Source of the DNA: Mucilaginibacter sp. PPCGB 2223
GTDB taxonomy: Bacteria > Bacteroidota > Bacteroidia > Sphingobacteriales > Sphingobacteriaceae
Length of the DNA stretch: 64,000 bases
NCBI RefSeq assembly: GCF_001705515.1
Contig: NZ_MDJS01000003.1
Coordinates: 310,001-374,000, forward strand
Direction of reading: 5' to 3'
Shown: positions 26,040 to 35,550 of the stretch, piece by piece
Numbering within the stretch: the first letter of the stretch is position 1
Layout of the letters: each line of letters starts with the position of its first letter
Translations under genes and position numbers: made by a program
The notes under the pieces: model-generated
Told to the model about the DNA's origin: nothing
The model's database searches: none
Seen by the model: the letters and a program-made list of their open reading frames with translations, nothing else

Positions 26040-26900
26040 ATGAAGTTCCTAAAAATAGCCCCTATCTTATTCCTTGGCGCAGTACTGATCACCAGTTGCG
26101 TGAGCAAAAAGGAATATATGCAGCTACAGTCGGAAAACTCCAAGCTGCAGGATGCCAACAAAGACCTGACCACACGTTACGCCTCCACTACGCAAGACCT
26201 GAATATAGCCAAGAGCCGTAATGCCAGCCTCGAAGAGCAGATAGCACAGCAAAAATCGGCATTGGCAGCCTTACAGGAATCGCTCGATAAATGTTTGGCA
26301 GGCAACAATCAGGGCGGCGCCAATATCGCCAAACTGGTTGATGAGATTAACGTGTCCAATAAATACATCCGGCACCTGGTCGACGTTAAAAACAAAAGCG
26401 ACTCGCTTAATATGGTTTTAACTACCAATCTAACCCGCTCGTTAAGTGCCGACGAGATGAAGGATGTAGATGTGAAAGTTTTGAAAGGTGTGGTGTATAT
26501 CTCCTTGTCGGATAATATGCTGTACAAGTCAGGCAGTTATGAGATATCTGATAAAGCCGGCGCTTCGCTGGCCAAAATAGCCAAGATCATCACCGATTAC
26601 AGCACCTACGATGTTTTAATTGAAGGTAATACCGATAATGTACCTATTTCACAGCCCAACATCCGTAATAACTGGGATTTAAGTGCTTTACGTGCCTCCT
26701 CGGTAGTGCAGGCCCTGCAGAACAACTATGGGGTCGATCCGAAGCGTTTAACAGCTGGCGGCCGTGGCGAGTATAACCCTGTGGCCGATAATACCACTGA
26801 CGCGGGTAAATCAAAAAACAGGCGCACGCAGATCATCATCACGCCAAAACTCGATCAGTTTATGGACCTGATAGGCAAAGCGCCCGAAAAACCACAATAA
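26040..26900 (+). CDS. OmpA-family peptidoglycan-binding lipoprotein with coiled coil
   Basis: Outer-membrane lipoprotein (AVLITSCVSKKEY, Cys20) that anchors the envelope to peptidoglycan. Residues about 25-90 form a coiled coil (LQSENSKLQDANKDLTTRY, LEEQIAQQKSALAALQESLD). The C-terminal OmpA domain (about residues 150-275) has VLIEGNTDNVPI and NWDLSALRASSVVQALQNNYG, then RLTAGGRGEYNPVADNTT and KNRRTQIIITP; the Asp and Arg that bind diaminopimelate are in the usual NxxLSxxRA and NRR contexts. At 286 residues this matches similar OmpA/MotB proteins. A 30-bp palindrome precedes it and an intrinsic terminator follows, so it is likely a single-gene transcript. Confidence 0.92.
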   Translation: MKFLKIAPILFLGAVLITSCVSKKEYMQLQSENSKLQDANKDLTTRYASTTQDLNIAKSRNASLEEQIAQQKSALAALQESLDKCLAGNNQGGANIAKLVDEINVSNKYIRHLVDVKNKSDSLNMVLTTNLTRSLSADEMKDVDVKVLKGVVYISLSDNMLYKSGSYEISDKAGASLAKIAKIITDYSTYDVLIEGNTDNVPISQPNIRNNWDLSALRASSVVQALQNNYGVDPKRLTAGGRGEYNPVADNTTDAGKSKNRRTQIIITPKLDQFMDLIGKAPEKPQ

Positions 26901-26927
26901 AATTTAACGATTTTTAACATTACGGGG

Positions 26928-26957
26928 CGCCGCTCAATACTTGGGCGGCGTTTTTTT
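26928..26957. terminator. Intrinsic terminator after the OmpA lipoprotein gene
   Basis: CGCCGC (26928-26933) pairs with GCGGCG (26945-26950) across an 11-base loop and is followed by seven T residues. The stop of the convergent gene lies at 26956, inside the T-run. Confidence 0.85.
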
Positions 26958-27399
26958 ATGAGGCTTTCAATCCTGAAAAACAAACCCCCTGTTCCTGGTA
27001 TAGTTTATCCATAATGAGTCTATCCAGCGGCTTTAGGATATAGAAGTGCGTGTGTTGTTCAACAATATCATCGCGTTTGCCTAAATAAACAAAGGCCTGA
27101 TCGAACGAATGAAAGCTGAAATGTACCTGGTATTTCAACCTTGGATCTGAGATAACCAACGAAGTTTCGTCGTCTTCAAAATCAAGGCTATAGTCGGTGT
27201 ATTGCCCGTTCAGCTCACCCGGAAAATAATATTCGAGGCCTGTTCCAAGCGATGGGATACGGGGTATTACAAACAAAGGCAGCGTGCTCCTGGAAGCGTC
27301 GCTGGTATCTGCTTCGGCATTAAATGCCAGCCCGAGCGTAGAGTTGGCGCTCCTCGCAAAAACCATCTGGTATACCGGTACTCTTTTCATGTTATACAT
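26956..27399 (-). CDS. Hypothetical protein, 147 residues
   Basis: No family recognised. The product is soluble, with no signal peptide or membrane span. It has FARSANSTLGLAFNAEADTS near the start and a mixed alpha/beta pattern later (LEYYFPGEL, YQVHFSFHSFDQAFVYLGKRDD, THFYILKPLDRLIMDKLYQE). Starts at 27399 (MYNMKR) and 27390 (MKRVPV) are both possible. Base composition matches its neighbours, and no overlapping frame looks better, so I take it as real. It is convergent with the OmpA gene. The 193-bp gap upstream (27400-27592) shows nothing else. Confidence 0.6.
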   Translation of the reverse strand: MYNMKRVPVYQMVFARSANSTLGLAFNAEADTSDASRSTLPLFVIPRIPSLGTGLEYYFPGELNGQYTDYSLDFEDDETSLVISDPRLKYQVHFSFHSFDQAFVYLGKRDDIVEQHTHFYILKPLDRLIMDKLYQEQGVCFSGLKAS

Positions 27400-27592
27400 T
27401 TAACCAGATAAAGAGCAATACATCGGTATACTGTACGGATACAATCTTGCGCCAAAGGGCTTTTAGCCGGGCAATGTGATAAGGGTTCATAGATAGCGGT
27501 ATTGTAATGCTAAATTGCACAACATCACTTTATCAAAAAACCGTGAAAACACCGGAATTCAACCGTAAAAAAACAATTTTCCGGTTGAAACC

Positions 27593-28453
27593 TTAGTGCA
27601 GCCGCTTACGTTTAAGCAAGCCGCCTGTAGTATCTTCGATGCTTTGCTGTACGATAAAGGCCTTGGGATCGACGTTCAGTATCGCATTCTTTAACGCCGG
27701 TATCTCCAAACGGGTAGCCACGGTAAAAATAATATCGCGCGGATCGTTGATCTGCCCGTCTTTACCGTAACCGCTTTTACCTTCGTAAATAGTTACGCCG
27801 CGGCCCAATTGTTCGGTGATGACCGCCCTGATCTCTTCACTTTTTAAGGATACGATGGTAATGCCGGTGTACTGCTCTATACCGTTCAATATAAAATCGA
27901 CCATTTTTGATGCAGCCAGATAAGTTAAAATGGAATACAACGCCGGCTCAATACCCAAAAAGAAAGCCGCCGCCGAAAATATCAATACATTCAGTATCAG
28001 GATAAAATCGCTTACCTTGATCAGCTGTGTTTTCTTACTCACCAGCAATGCCGCTATCTCGGTCCCATCCAGTACCGCGCCGCCGCGCATGGCAAACCCT
28101 ATACCCACGCCGATAAAAAAGCCACCGAATACAGCCGTCAACAATTTATCGTGGGTAACATCTGGGTAGTTGATCAACGCCACGCAAAGCGAAAGACCGG
28201 CAATGGCCAGGGTACTTTTCACTGCGAACCTGACGCCCAACTTATGGTAACCCAACCACAAAAACGGCACGTTGATGATAAAGATGAGCAGCGAGATCGA
28301 GATATGCGTGGTATCCGCAGCAAGCATGGATATGCCCGTAACCCCGCCATCAATAAAATGGCTCGACAATAAAAAGCCTTTCAAGCCCATCCCGGCGCTT
28401 AATATGCCCAGCAAAATCAGTGCAGTATCCTTAACTGTATTTTTTAGCCTCAT
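27593..28453 (-). CDS. YitT family membrane protein (DUF161/DUF2179)
   Basis: Inner-membrane protein with five to six predicted spans (TALILLGILSAGMGLKGFLL; ISISLLIFIINVPFLWLGY; LAIAGLSLCVALI; LLTAVFGGFFIGVGIGFAM; FILILNVLIFSAAAFFLG). A soluble C-terminal DUF2179 domain follows (YTGITIVSLKSEEIRAVI, GRGVTIYEGKSGYG, LEIPALKNAILNVDPKAFI). FIDGGVTGISML and RGGAVLDGTEIAALL are hallmark segments. Function is unknown, though this family is often annotated as a transporter or associated protein. I start at ATG 28453 rather than the TTG six bases upstream. A TAATTTTG box ends only three bases before this ATG. Confidence 0.9.
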   Translation of the reverse strand: MRLKNTVKDTALILLGILSAGMGLKGFLLSSHFIDGGVTGISMLAADTTHISISLLIFIINVPFLWLGYHKLGVRFAVKSTLAIAGLSLCVALINYPDVTHDKLLTAVFGGFFIGVGIGFAMRGGAVLDGTEIAALLVSKKTQLIKVSDFILILNVLIFSAAAFFLGIEPALYSILTYLAASKMVDFILNGIEQYTGITIVSLKSEEIRAVITEQLGRGVTIYEGKSGYGKDGQINDPRDIIFTVATRLEIPALKNAILNVDPKAFIVQQSIEDTTGGLLKRKRLH

Positions 28454-28572
28454 ATCCAAAATTAAGCATCCACAGCATAAATGTGTTATTTAATTCGGAT
28501 TGAATAAATACACGGAAGCATATTCGTTTACATTGCGTAGTTTTATCACCGGTATAGTTTTCTCAGGCTATC

Positions 28573-30171
28573 ATGAATAGGATAATGAAAATATCGGTCT
28601 TTGTCATCATTATTTCTGTAGGCGCGGTGCTTGGTATCCGGCACATATCGCATACTGATGAACATGTCAATAATATTCATCGCGTTATGCCCAACGCCCT
28701 GAAAAACATGTTCGGCATTAACGCTTACGAGTGGAATTTTTTGCAAAACCCCGGGAATCTCAACGACGCATCGCATGTGTATCCGCCTAAAATTGACCTC
28801 ATTAAAAGCTTCAGCCAGGTGCGGCATTACCTGGATTGGGAAAAGATAGAGCCTGCCGAAGGCAGCTTTACTTTTAACCCTGCCAATAATGGTGGCTGGA
28901 ACTACGACGCCATGTACCTGGCTTGTAAGCAAAACAATATCGAAGTGCTGGTTTGTTTAAAAAACTGCCCGCCATGGCTTGTAAAAACCTACCCCGCCGC
29001 TCAGCAAGGGGGCGAAAATGTGCCCGCACCTTATGGCTTAGACAGGCTAAAACCGGCTACATACCTGCTGCAGGCTAAAGCGGCTTTTCAGTTTGCGGCG
29101 CGGTATGGATATAATAAAAATGTACCTGCACAATTGGTTACCGTTAATACCAAACCACGCTGGACGGCCGACCCGGTGAATGAGGTGAAGACCGGACTGG
29201 GATTGATCAGGTACATCGAATGCGACAACGAACGTGATAAATGGTGGAAAGGCAAACAGGCTCAGCAAAGTGCCGAGGAGTACGCAGCCAACCTATCTGC
29301 CTTTTACGATGGAGACCAGGGCCGCCTGAGCAAAGATGCCGGCGTAAAAACTGCCGACCCCGGCATGCAGGTGGTAATGGGCGGCCTGGCCAACCCCGAT
29401 CCTGATTTTGTGCGCCGGATGATCGACTGGTGCAAGATACACCGCGGGTATCGCAAAGATGGCAGCGTCGACCTGTGCTTCGATGTAATCAATTATCACT
29501 TTTACCCCAACGATAACCAGGGCAACAGCGATAAACAGGCAACACGCGGCAAAGCTCCCGAACTAACCGAAGCAGCTCGCGTTGCGGATAGTTTTGTGGC
29601 TTTAGCCGATGCGACCGCTCACAGGCCCGAAGTTTGGGTAACCGAGTGTGGTTATGATCTGAACGGCCATAGTCCGCAGCGGGCCATTAAGATCGGTAAT
29701 AAAACAGCCGAAGAAACCCAGGCCGACTGGATATTGCGATCGGCCCTGTTGTTTAACCGGCATGGTATAAAGCGCCTGTTTTTTTACCAGTTGTTTGATG
29801 ATAACCCAACCAGCACCGTTCAATACGGCACCTCCGGCTTAACTGATGAACATACGCTTAAACGCCGCCCTGCTGCTGATTATATTTTACAAACTGCTCG
29901 ATTAACCGGTAACTACACTTATACCAAAACTATCAATAATGATCCGCTGGTGGACGTTTACCAATCCGGACTTAAAAAAATGTATGTATTGATGATACCT
30001 GATGAACAAGGCCGCAGTGGTCATTTCATCCTGAACCTCGGCACCGCCAACGCAGTCATCCATACCCTTAAAGTTGGTTCCGAAACGATGGTTGATCATA
30101 CCCAAAAAACCGCAAACGGCAAACTGGATGTGACCGTTTCAGAAACGCCTGTATTTATTGAAGGAATATAA
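28573..30171 (+). CDS. Exported TIM-barrel glycoside hydrolase (clan GH-A type)
   Basis: Secreted or membrane-anchored retaining glycosidase of 532 residues. An N-terminal hydrophobic segment (MKISVFVIIISVGAVLG) leads to FGINAYEWNFLQNP. The barrel shows RHYLDWEKIEPAEGSF, YLACKQNNIEVLVCLKNCPPWL, and IECDNERDKWW, where the Asn-Glu pair is the usual acid/base site. VINYHFYPND and VWVTECGYD follow, with Glu of TEC as likely nucleophile. The C-terminal beta-sandwich (HFILNLGTANAVIH) closes the chain. The layout resembles GH39/GH5-like enzymes; I cannot name the family. Its stop lies one base from the stop of the convergent TPR gene. Being near an exopolysaccharide cluster, it may trim or degrade self polymer, but this is speculative. 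Confidence 0.8.
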   Translation: MNRIMKISVFVIIISVGAVLGIRHISHTDEHVNNIHRVMPNALKNMFGINAYEWNFLQNPGNLNDASHVYPPKIDLIKSFSQVRHYLDWEKIEPAEGSFTFNPANNGGWNYDAMYLACKQNNIEVLVCLKNCPPWLVKTYPAAQQGGENVPAPYGLDRLKPATYLLQAKAAFQFAARYGYNKNVPAQLVTVNTKPRWTADPVNEVKTGLGLIRYIECDNERDKWWKGKQAQQSAEEYAANLSAFYDGDQGRLSKDAGVKTADPGMQVVMGGLANPDPDFVRRMIDWCKIHRGYRKDGSVDLCFDVINYHFYPNDNQGNSDKQATRGKAPELTEAARVADSFVALADATAHRPEVWVTECGYDLNGHSPQRAIKIGNKTAEETQADWILRSALLFNRHGIKRLFFYQLFDDNPTSTVQYGTSGLTDEHTLKRRPAADYILQTARLTGNYTYTKTINNDPLVDVYQSGLKKMYVLMIPDEQGRSGHFILNLGTANAVIHTLKVGSETMVDHTQKTANGKLDVTVSETPVFIEGI

Positions 30172-30172
30172 T

Positions 30173-31258
30173 TTAATACTGCCCGCGATAGAACCTGTTA
30201 TCCCGGTTAATTTTTATGGGATTGGCGTTGTACCACGCATAAAAGGCGTCCCATTTAGGCTTATTGGCTTTATACCAGGTGCTAAAACCCGCTTCGTCGC
30301 CCTTCATTAACAGCCAATGATTATACGCTTCAAAATGCCCGGCTTTTATAATCTCATCCTGGTAATTGAACAAAGCGTTAGGGTACAACTTGTCGTAACC
30401 CATTTTATGATACGATCTGATAAAACCTGTACGGATATTGTTCAGTGATTCCAGGTCGATGGTTTTTGGGGCGCCAACGTTCATTAACACCGGTAAGCCA
30501 TACGCCAGGTTAAACGGCATTTTAAACTTCGAGATATCTTCTTTAGGGTCGACATTAATGGTATCGCGCTTACTAAAATCAACACGTACCTTACCGCCGT
30601 CGCCAATAGTAATACTGGTTTTGTAAGTATCAAAAAGCAGCTTGCTTATCTCATCCCGGCGCTTGCCGCTACGCTCCAGGTTCATAAATATTTCGCCGTA
30701 TATCAGGCCCCAAACGGTTTCGCTTGTGGCGCAGTAAATACGCGAGGCCCAATAATAATTTGATGCAAAAGCAGGGTCGGCTTTGATACCTTGTTCGCAA
30801 AAATCAAGCGCCTTAACAAAATCCTGTTTACCTATCCGGATCACTGCCGATTCGAGGTACAGCTCGCCCGCATCGGGGAATAGCTTAAGCCCGGCCTCAT
30901 AGGTTTCAATAGCTTTATCTTTCATCCCGGTATCATCATAACTATTGCCAAGCAACTGGTAAACCCGGGCAAAAACATCTTTATAGCTTTTTAATTTGAG
31001 CAGTATTTCGATAGCGCGTTGATAGTCTTTAGTACTGTAATAGCAATACGCCATCTCGTAAGGGTAAATGGCGCTTGCAGGGTCGAGCTTTTGGGCGTCG
31101 GCTAAAAGGTTAAGTGCTTCCATAAACCGACCCTGATCTTCGAGTGCAACTGCCTGGCGGCCCAAATCTTTGGCCTTTAACAGGTTGCTTTGTGCGGAAG
31201 CAACATTTACGACAAAAAATAGCAATAAAAAGATGGCCGATTTAAGTGTGTGATACAT
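30173..31258 (-). CDS. Secreted tetratricopeptide-repeat protein
   Basis: Exported protein (signal peptide FLLLFFVVNVASAQ) of 361 residues with four or five TPR units between about residues 28 and 180: GRQAVALEDQGRFMEALNLL, YEMAYCYYSTKDYQRAIEIL, YQLLGNSYDDTGMKDKAIET, and LYLESAVIRIGKQDFVKALD. A C-terminal part without repeats (VGAPKTIDLESLNNIRTGF; GHFEAYNHWLLMKGDEAGF) is not one I recognise. It probably works in protein-protein contacts in the periplasm. It is separately transcribed, tail to tail with the glycosidase gene. A hairpin-forming set of ATGTGCA/TGCACAT words lies upstream (31345-31396). Confidence 0.85.
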   Translation of the reverse strand: MYHTLKSAIFLLLFFVVNVASAQSNLLKAKDLGRQAVALEDQGRFMEALNLLADAQKLDPASAIYPYEMAYCYYSTKDYQRAIEILLKLKSYKDVFARVYQLLGNSYDDTGMKDKAIETYEAGLKLFPDAGELYLESAVIRIGKQDFVKALDFCEQGIKADPAFASNYYWASRIYCATSETVWGLIYGEIFMNLERSGKRRDEISKLLFDTYKTSITIGDGGKVRVDFSKRDTINVDPKEDISKFKMPFNLAYGLPVLMNVGAPKTIDLESLNNIRTGFIRSYHKMGYDKLYPNALFNYQDEIIKAGHFEAYNHWLLMKGDEAGFSTWYKANKPKWDAFYAWYNANPIKINRDNRFYRGQY

Positions 31259-31399
31259 TGCTCATTATACTTTGCGATAAAAGTATATATCAGGATTTTA
31301 TATACCCTTATAAGTGCTGTATAATTAACAAACATTAACAGATGATGTGCAAAAATGCTTTTCAGGTTTTATCTGCACATTTTTTCATTTGCACATTCA

Positions 31400-34300
31400 T
31401 CAGGCAGGTTTTACCGGGCTGCCTACCCAATCAGTACCCGGCGAAAGGTTTTCGCCCTTCATTACCAACGATAGTGCACTGATATTGGTATCGTTACCTA
31501 TCTCACTATCGTACAATACAATGGTGCGCGACCCTACGCTGCTCCTGTCGCCTATTTTAACCGGGCCAATCTTCATTACCCTGTCTTCAAACAGGTGTGT
31601 TTGCGGGCCGCAATCCTCATTCAGCTCCACATCGTCGCCCATCGTGATCATATCATGTTCGGTAAAGTCGGTAGTGTTCAACCAGGCACGCTTACCGATT
31701 TTTACGCCCATTAGCTTCAAAAACAATGGCAACCAGGGCGTACCGCGCAGATAGTCCAGTAAAAACGGTACAGCCAGTGCCTCATAGGTTGAAGTAACGG
31801 CTTCGCTGCGCCAAACCATCCAGGTCCACATAGGTTTTTGCCTCGCCCGGTATTTGCCGATGAAGGCCCATTTTAACAACAGCACTAATAAAAATGCCGG
31901 TATACCCATAAACCTCAGGTAATACACCGGGAACAATACGATCACCTTCCACATTGGTTCGTCGATAACCAGCGAGTGCGCATAAGCGATGAACAAAATA
32001 GTAAAACAAATAATTGCGCTTTCGGGTAAGATGATGCGTATAAACTCGACCGTCCCGCGGGCCAACCTGCGCCCCCATTTCGGGGTAACCGTTAACTCGG
32101 GCGGGTAAACCGTACTCCCCTGCCGGCGCGGCATAGCTATGGCCGGCGAGCCGAACCAATCGCGTGCGGTCTCGGTTTCCAATTGCTCTGCGCTTGGCGG
32201 AGTTGATAACACACCTACCAGCATATCGCCGGGCAAATGATAGCCCTGCGGTATCAGGGCGCTGTTACCCACAAAGCTGTTGCTGCTGATAACCGTCTTG
32301 TCCAGTATCAGTTGCTGGGCACGGATATCGGCCTCGCCGAGCGTAACCGCATCGGCAATAAAGGCTCCGTCGCCTATCTCAAGTAGTGGGTGGGTAACAT
32401 TACTGGCTGTGGATACCTCGGTATTCTTACCGATCTTCGCGCCAAGCGCTCTGAAGAACATTGATACAAAAACGGTTGCATAGATAGGATGTAATACGAT
32501 CAGGCATAACGATATCAGCTGATCGGCAAACCATTTGCGCATATAAGCCAGGCTGTATATGGGGTATTTGCCGGGTTTAAGCCTCCATTGCAAAGCCCGG
32601 GTTAACACAATAGTTTCGCATGCAAAAAGCACGATGTAAATTGTTGCCAGTATTGGGATACGCCACATGTAGGTAAAATCCCAGGGGTCGGCGTTGTTAT
32701 CGAGGTTGTTTACCGCGATAATGATCGGGATAAGCGGCAACAGGATAATAAAAGGAAATACCGCTACCGATACCGCAAAGGCAAACATGTACCGTTTGCG
32801 TTTAGCTGGGGGCACCGGCAAAGGTTGTGGAAGTTCGTCAATAGCTTTGGTCTCTTTTAACTGTGCCGGGCTACCGTACCAGATCTCGCCGGGGCGAATG
32901 GTTTTCCCCTCCTGCAGGTGGCTCAGGTCCTGGAGTTCGCTCCACTCTTCCATTACAGCACCGCCCGCTATGACGGCGCCGCTGCCGATATACGCGTGAT
33001 CGCCTAAGGTTATCTTTCGCAATTTGAGCATACCATCCTCAACCCAGGCGTTATTGAGCATCACATCCGAGCTGATGCTCACATCGCGGCCGATACTTAC
33101 CAGATCTTCGGCCCCGATACTAAACTGGCTGATCTGCGCATCGGCTTCCACCTTAACGCCCAGCATCCGTAAAAAGAAGGGATATAGCGGCGTACCGTTC
33201 AAAAACTGCATCGGCAGCAACCTGCTGATCGTCCGCACAAACCACCAGCGGAAATAGTAAGTGCCCCACAGCGGATAATCGCCCTCTTTCATTTTACCGA
33301 TGACCAGCCATTTTGATAAAACAATGGTAGAGGTGTACAGAGGTGGGATGAAACAGAAGAATACCAATGCCATCAGCAAGGCAAAGGCGCGGGTCTGATC
33401 ATCCTGCTCAAAGTAATAATAAGCCAGGTAGGGCGAAAATATCTCCACGGCAAACAACCCGAAAATGATACCCAGCGACACTGTTTGGGCCGCCCAACAA
33501 GCTAAATAGCGTATCAGCCGCACTTTGTTAAAAGTGCGCTCTTTCTTTTCGGTTTTAGCGTGTGTTTCCCACTCCTGCACCAGTGAACTTAACGGCCGGT
33601 GCAGGTAAATATCCTTTAACGATGCCTGCGGGATGCCCGCATCGCGGCGAAGGCGCGATACCAAAGCAGCCGCAAGCAAAGAGTGGCCGCCCAAATCCTC
33701 AAAAAAGTCCATCGACAGGGTGACGGTTTTATTGGGAAAGGTTTTATTCAGCACGGCCAGCAAACGGTCGGCAAGCGGTGCATTCAGATCGAGCGTATCG
33801 GTTGGGTCGCCGCTGGTGGCCAATAATATATCGGGCACAGGTAGCGCTTTGCGGTTGATCTTTCCGCTGGGCATGCGCGGCATTTCGGGTAACCCAACAA
33901 TAGTACCCGGTACCATATAGCCTGGTAATACTTTCAATAGCTCGGCGCGCAGCACAGCTTCGTCGACTTGGGTATTATCTTCGGTAACTACGTAACCCAC
34001 CAATTGGTCCTGTTCGTTGCTGTCCTTTTTAACGGCTACCGCTGCCGACATAATGCCCGGCAGGCCATTCAGTTTAACTTCGATCTCACCCAGTTCGATG
34101 CGATAGCCACGGAGTTTGATCTGGTCGTCAAAGCGGCCCTGCAGGTCGACGGTTCCATCCTCGTTAATGATGCAGGCATCGCCGGTACGATATATCCTGT
34201 CGCCCGGCATATCCGCCAGCGATTCGGGTTTATCTACAAATTTTTCCCTGGTTAGCTCGGGCAGTTTAACATACCCGGCGGATAATCCCGGCCCGCTGAT

Positions 34301-35356
34301 TACCAGTTCGCCGCGTTCGCCCCGGGGCAGCAGGTTCAATTGCTCGTCTACCACGGCCAGGTTATAATTCGGCAATGGGTCGCCTATGGTTATCGGGTCG
34401 CCGGGCTGCAGGTGTGCTATCGTAGCGGTAACTGTTGTTTCGGTTGGCCCGTAACTGTTGTAAAATTGCCTGCCCGGTTTAGCCCACTTAGCCAGTACCT
34501 GCGGGGTACAAGCTTCGCCGCCGGCGTTCACCAGGCGTATCTTGGGGTTATCCTCATCAATCACTGCAAGCAAACTCGGTACAGCATGCAATATGGTTAT
34601 ATTTTGTTTTTTTAAAACGTCGCCCAACTCGTCGATAGCTTTCGAAGTAGTATTATCGGCTACCCAGATGGTGGCGCCTGCCAGATAGCTTACCCAGGTT
34701 TCCTCGCACCACATATCAAACGAAACAGAAAAGCCCTGGTAAACACGATCGCTGCTATTGATATGGAAAATGCTTTGTTCGGCCCGCACCAGCTGGCATA
34801 TCTGTCGGTGACCGATCGGTATGCCTTTGGGTTTGCCTGTACTGCCCGATGTATATAATATATAAGCGCAATTGTCCGGTTCCGGGTGCTGGGTCAGCTC
34901 AAAAGTTTCACTTGCTTGCGGCTGCGCCGGTACGCTCAGCATCGGGCAGGTTACGTTTAATTGCCCGGCACTGAAACAGGCATCGGCTTCGCACTCGGTT
35001 AAAACGGTCTCTACCCTTTCGGCAGGCATTTCCCGGTCGACCGGTACATAGGTCGCTCCCGCTTTAATGATCCCTAATACCGCCACATGCAACTCTAACC
35101 CACGCTTCCACCATATACCCACTTTTGCGCCGCGCTTTATTCCTTCGTGCTCCAGGTAAGCGGCAACCTTATCGCTCCAATGATCGAGCTGGGCATAGGT
35201 AAGCGATTCATCCCCAAAGATGAGTGCGGTATGATCAGGGTTAATTTTAGCAGTATGAGCGAAGATATCGGCCAGGGTTTCATTGCGCAGCAGATCGGGA
35301 CGATCAGCTCCTTTGATGATGCTGACAGAGTTAGCGACAGATAAATCAGGGTACAC
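31400..35356 (-). CDS. Pls/PosA-like single-module nonribosomal peptide synthetase with membrane/LbH tail
   Basis: A 1318-residue membrane enzyme. The adenylation domain (about residues 20-500) has YTSGSTGKPKGIPIGH, YNSYGPTETTVTAT, YRTGDACI and PSGKINRKALP. A carrier domain follows with DLGGHSLLAAAL, where Ser559 would carry phosphopantetheine. There is no condensation or thioesterase domain. The remainder alternates membrane pairs with three left-handed beta-helix acyltransferase-like modules (SIGRDVSISSDVMLNNAW; EIGDGAFIADAVTLGEAD; ITMGDDVELNEDCGPQTH). This matches the layout of epsilon-poly-L-lysine synthetase Pls and relatives, which join one amino acid repeatedly. Aligning with GrsA by eye, the pocket reads D-M-E-H-V-A-S-V-T-K. 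It stands alone, with no obvious partner or transporter gene. The product is unknown. Confidence 0.88.
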   Translation of the reverse strand: MYPDLSVANSVSIIKGADRPDLLRNETLADIFAHTAKINPDHTALIFGDESLTYAQLDHWSDKVAAYLEHEGIKRGAKVGIWWKRGLELHVAVLGIIKAGATYVPVDREMPAERVETVLTECEADACFSAGQLNVTCPMLSVPAQPQASETFELTQHPEPDNCAYILYTSGSTGKPKGIPIGHRQICQLVRAEQSIFHINSSDRVYQGFSVSFDMWCEETWVSYLAGATIWVADNTTSKAIDELGDVLKKQNITILHAVPSLLAVIDEDNPKIRLVNAGGEACTPQVLAKWAKPGRQFYNSYGPTETTVTATIAHLQPGDPITIGDPLPNYNLAVVDEQLNLLPRGERGELVISGPGLSAGYVKLPELTREKFVDKPESLADMPGDRIYRTGDACIINEDGTVDLQGRFDDQIKLRGYRIELGEIEVKLNGLPGIMSAAVAVKKDSNEQDQLVGYVVTEDNTQVDEAVLRAELLKVLPGYMVPGTIVGLPEMPRMPSGKINRKALPVPDILLATSGDPTDTLDLNAPLADRLLAVLNKTFPNKTVTLSMDFFEDLGGHSLLAAALVSRLRRDAGIPQASLKDIYLHRPLSSLVQEWETHAKTEKKERTFNKVRLIRYLACWAAQTVSLGIIFGLFAVEIFSPYLAYYYFEQDDQTRAFALLMALVFFCFIPPLYTSTIVLSKWLVIGKMKEGDYPLWGTYYFRWWFVRTISRLLPMQFLNGTPLYPFFLRMLGVKVEADAQISQFSIGAEDLVSIGRDVSISSDVMLNNAWVEDGMLKLRKITLGDHAYIGSGAVIAGGAVMEEWSELQDLSHLQEGKTIRPGEIWYGSPAQLKETKAIDELPQPLPVPPAKRKRYMFAFAVSVAVFPFIILLPLIPIIIAVNNLDNNADPWDFTYMWRIPILATIYIVLFACETIVLTRALQWRLKPGKYPIYSLAYMRKWFADQLISLCLIVLHPIYATVFVSMFFRALGAKIGKNTEVSTASNVTHPLLEIGDGAFIADAVTLGEADIRAQQLILDKTVISSNSFVGNSALIPQGYHLPGDMLVGVLSTPPSAEQLETETARDWFGSPAIAMPRRQGSTVYPPELTVTPKWGRRLARGTVEFIRIILPESAIICFTILFIAYAHSLVIDEPMWKVIVLFPVYYLRFMGIPAFLLVLLLKWAFIGKYRARQKPMWTWMVWRSEAVTSTYEALAVPFLLDYLRGTPWLPLFLKLMGVKIGKRAWLNTTDFTEHDMITMGDDVELNEDCGPQTHLFEDRVMKIGPVKIGDRSSVGSRTIVLYDSEIGNDTNISALSLVMKGENLSPGTDWVGSPVKPA

Positions 35357-35550
35357 TTTAGTAGGTTATATTTTGGCTATAAACACCAATTTGACATACA
35401 ATGATAGGCATAGTTTATTGGTTATTTATGGGTAATTAAAAATTTACAGGGCAGTGTTCGAGTGCTGTATTTAAACTAAATTTTGTGCCCGATTGTTCGG
35501 TGAATATAGAAATATATTTTACCGGGTAAGCACGTTTACCTTCGCTTATA

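Noticed and set aside
31345..31396. Hairpin from ATGTGCA (31345) and TGCACAT (31374, 31390) followed by a T-run on the plus strand
   Set aside because: As a terminator it would serve only the plus strand, where no gene lies upstream; for the minus-strand synthetase gene there is no T-run. Left as unexplained structure.
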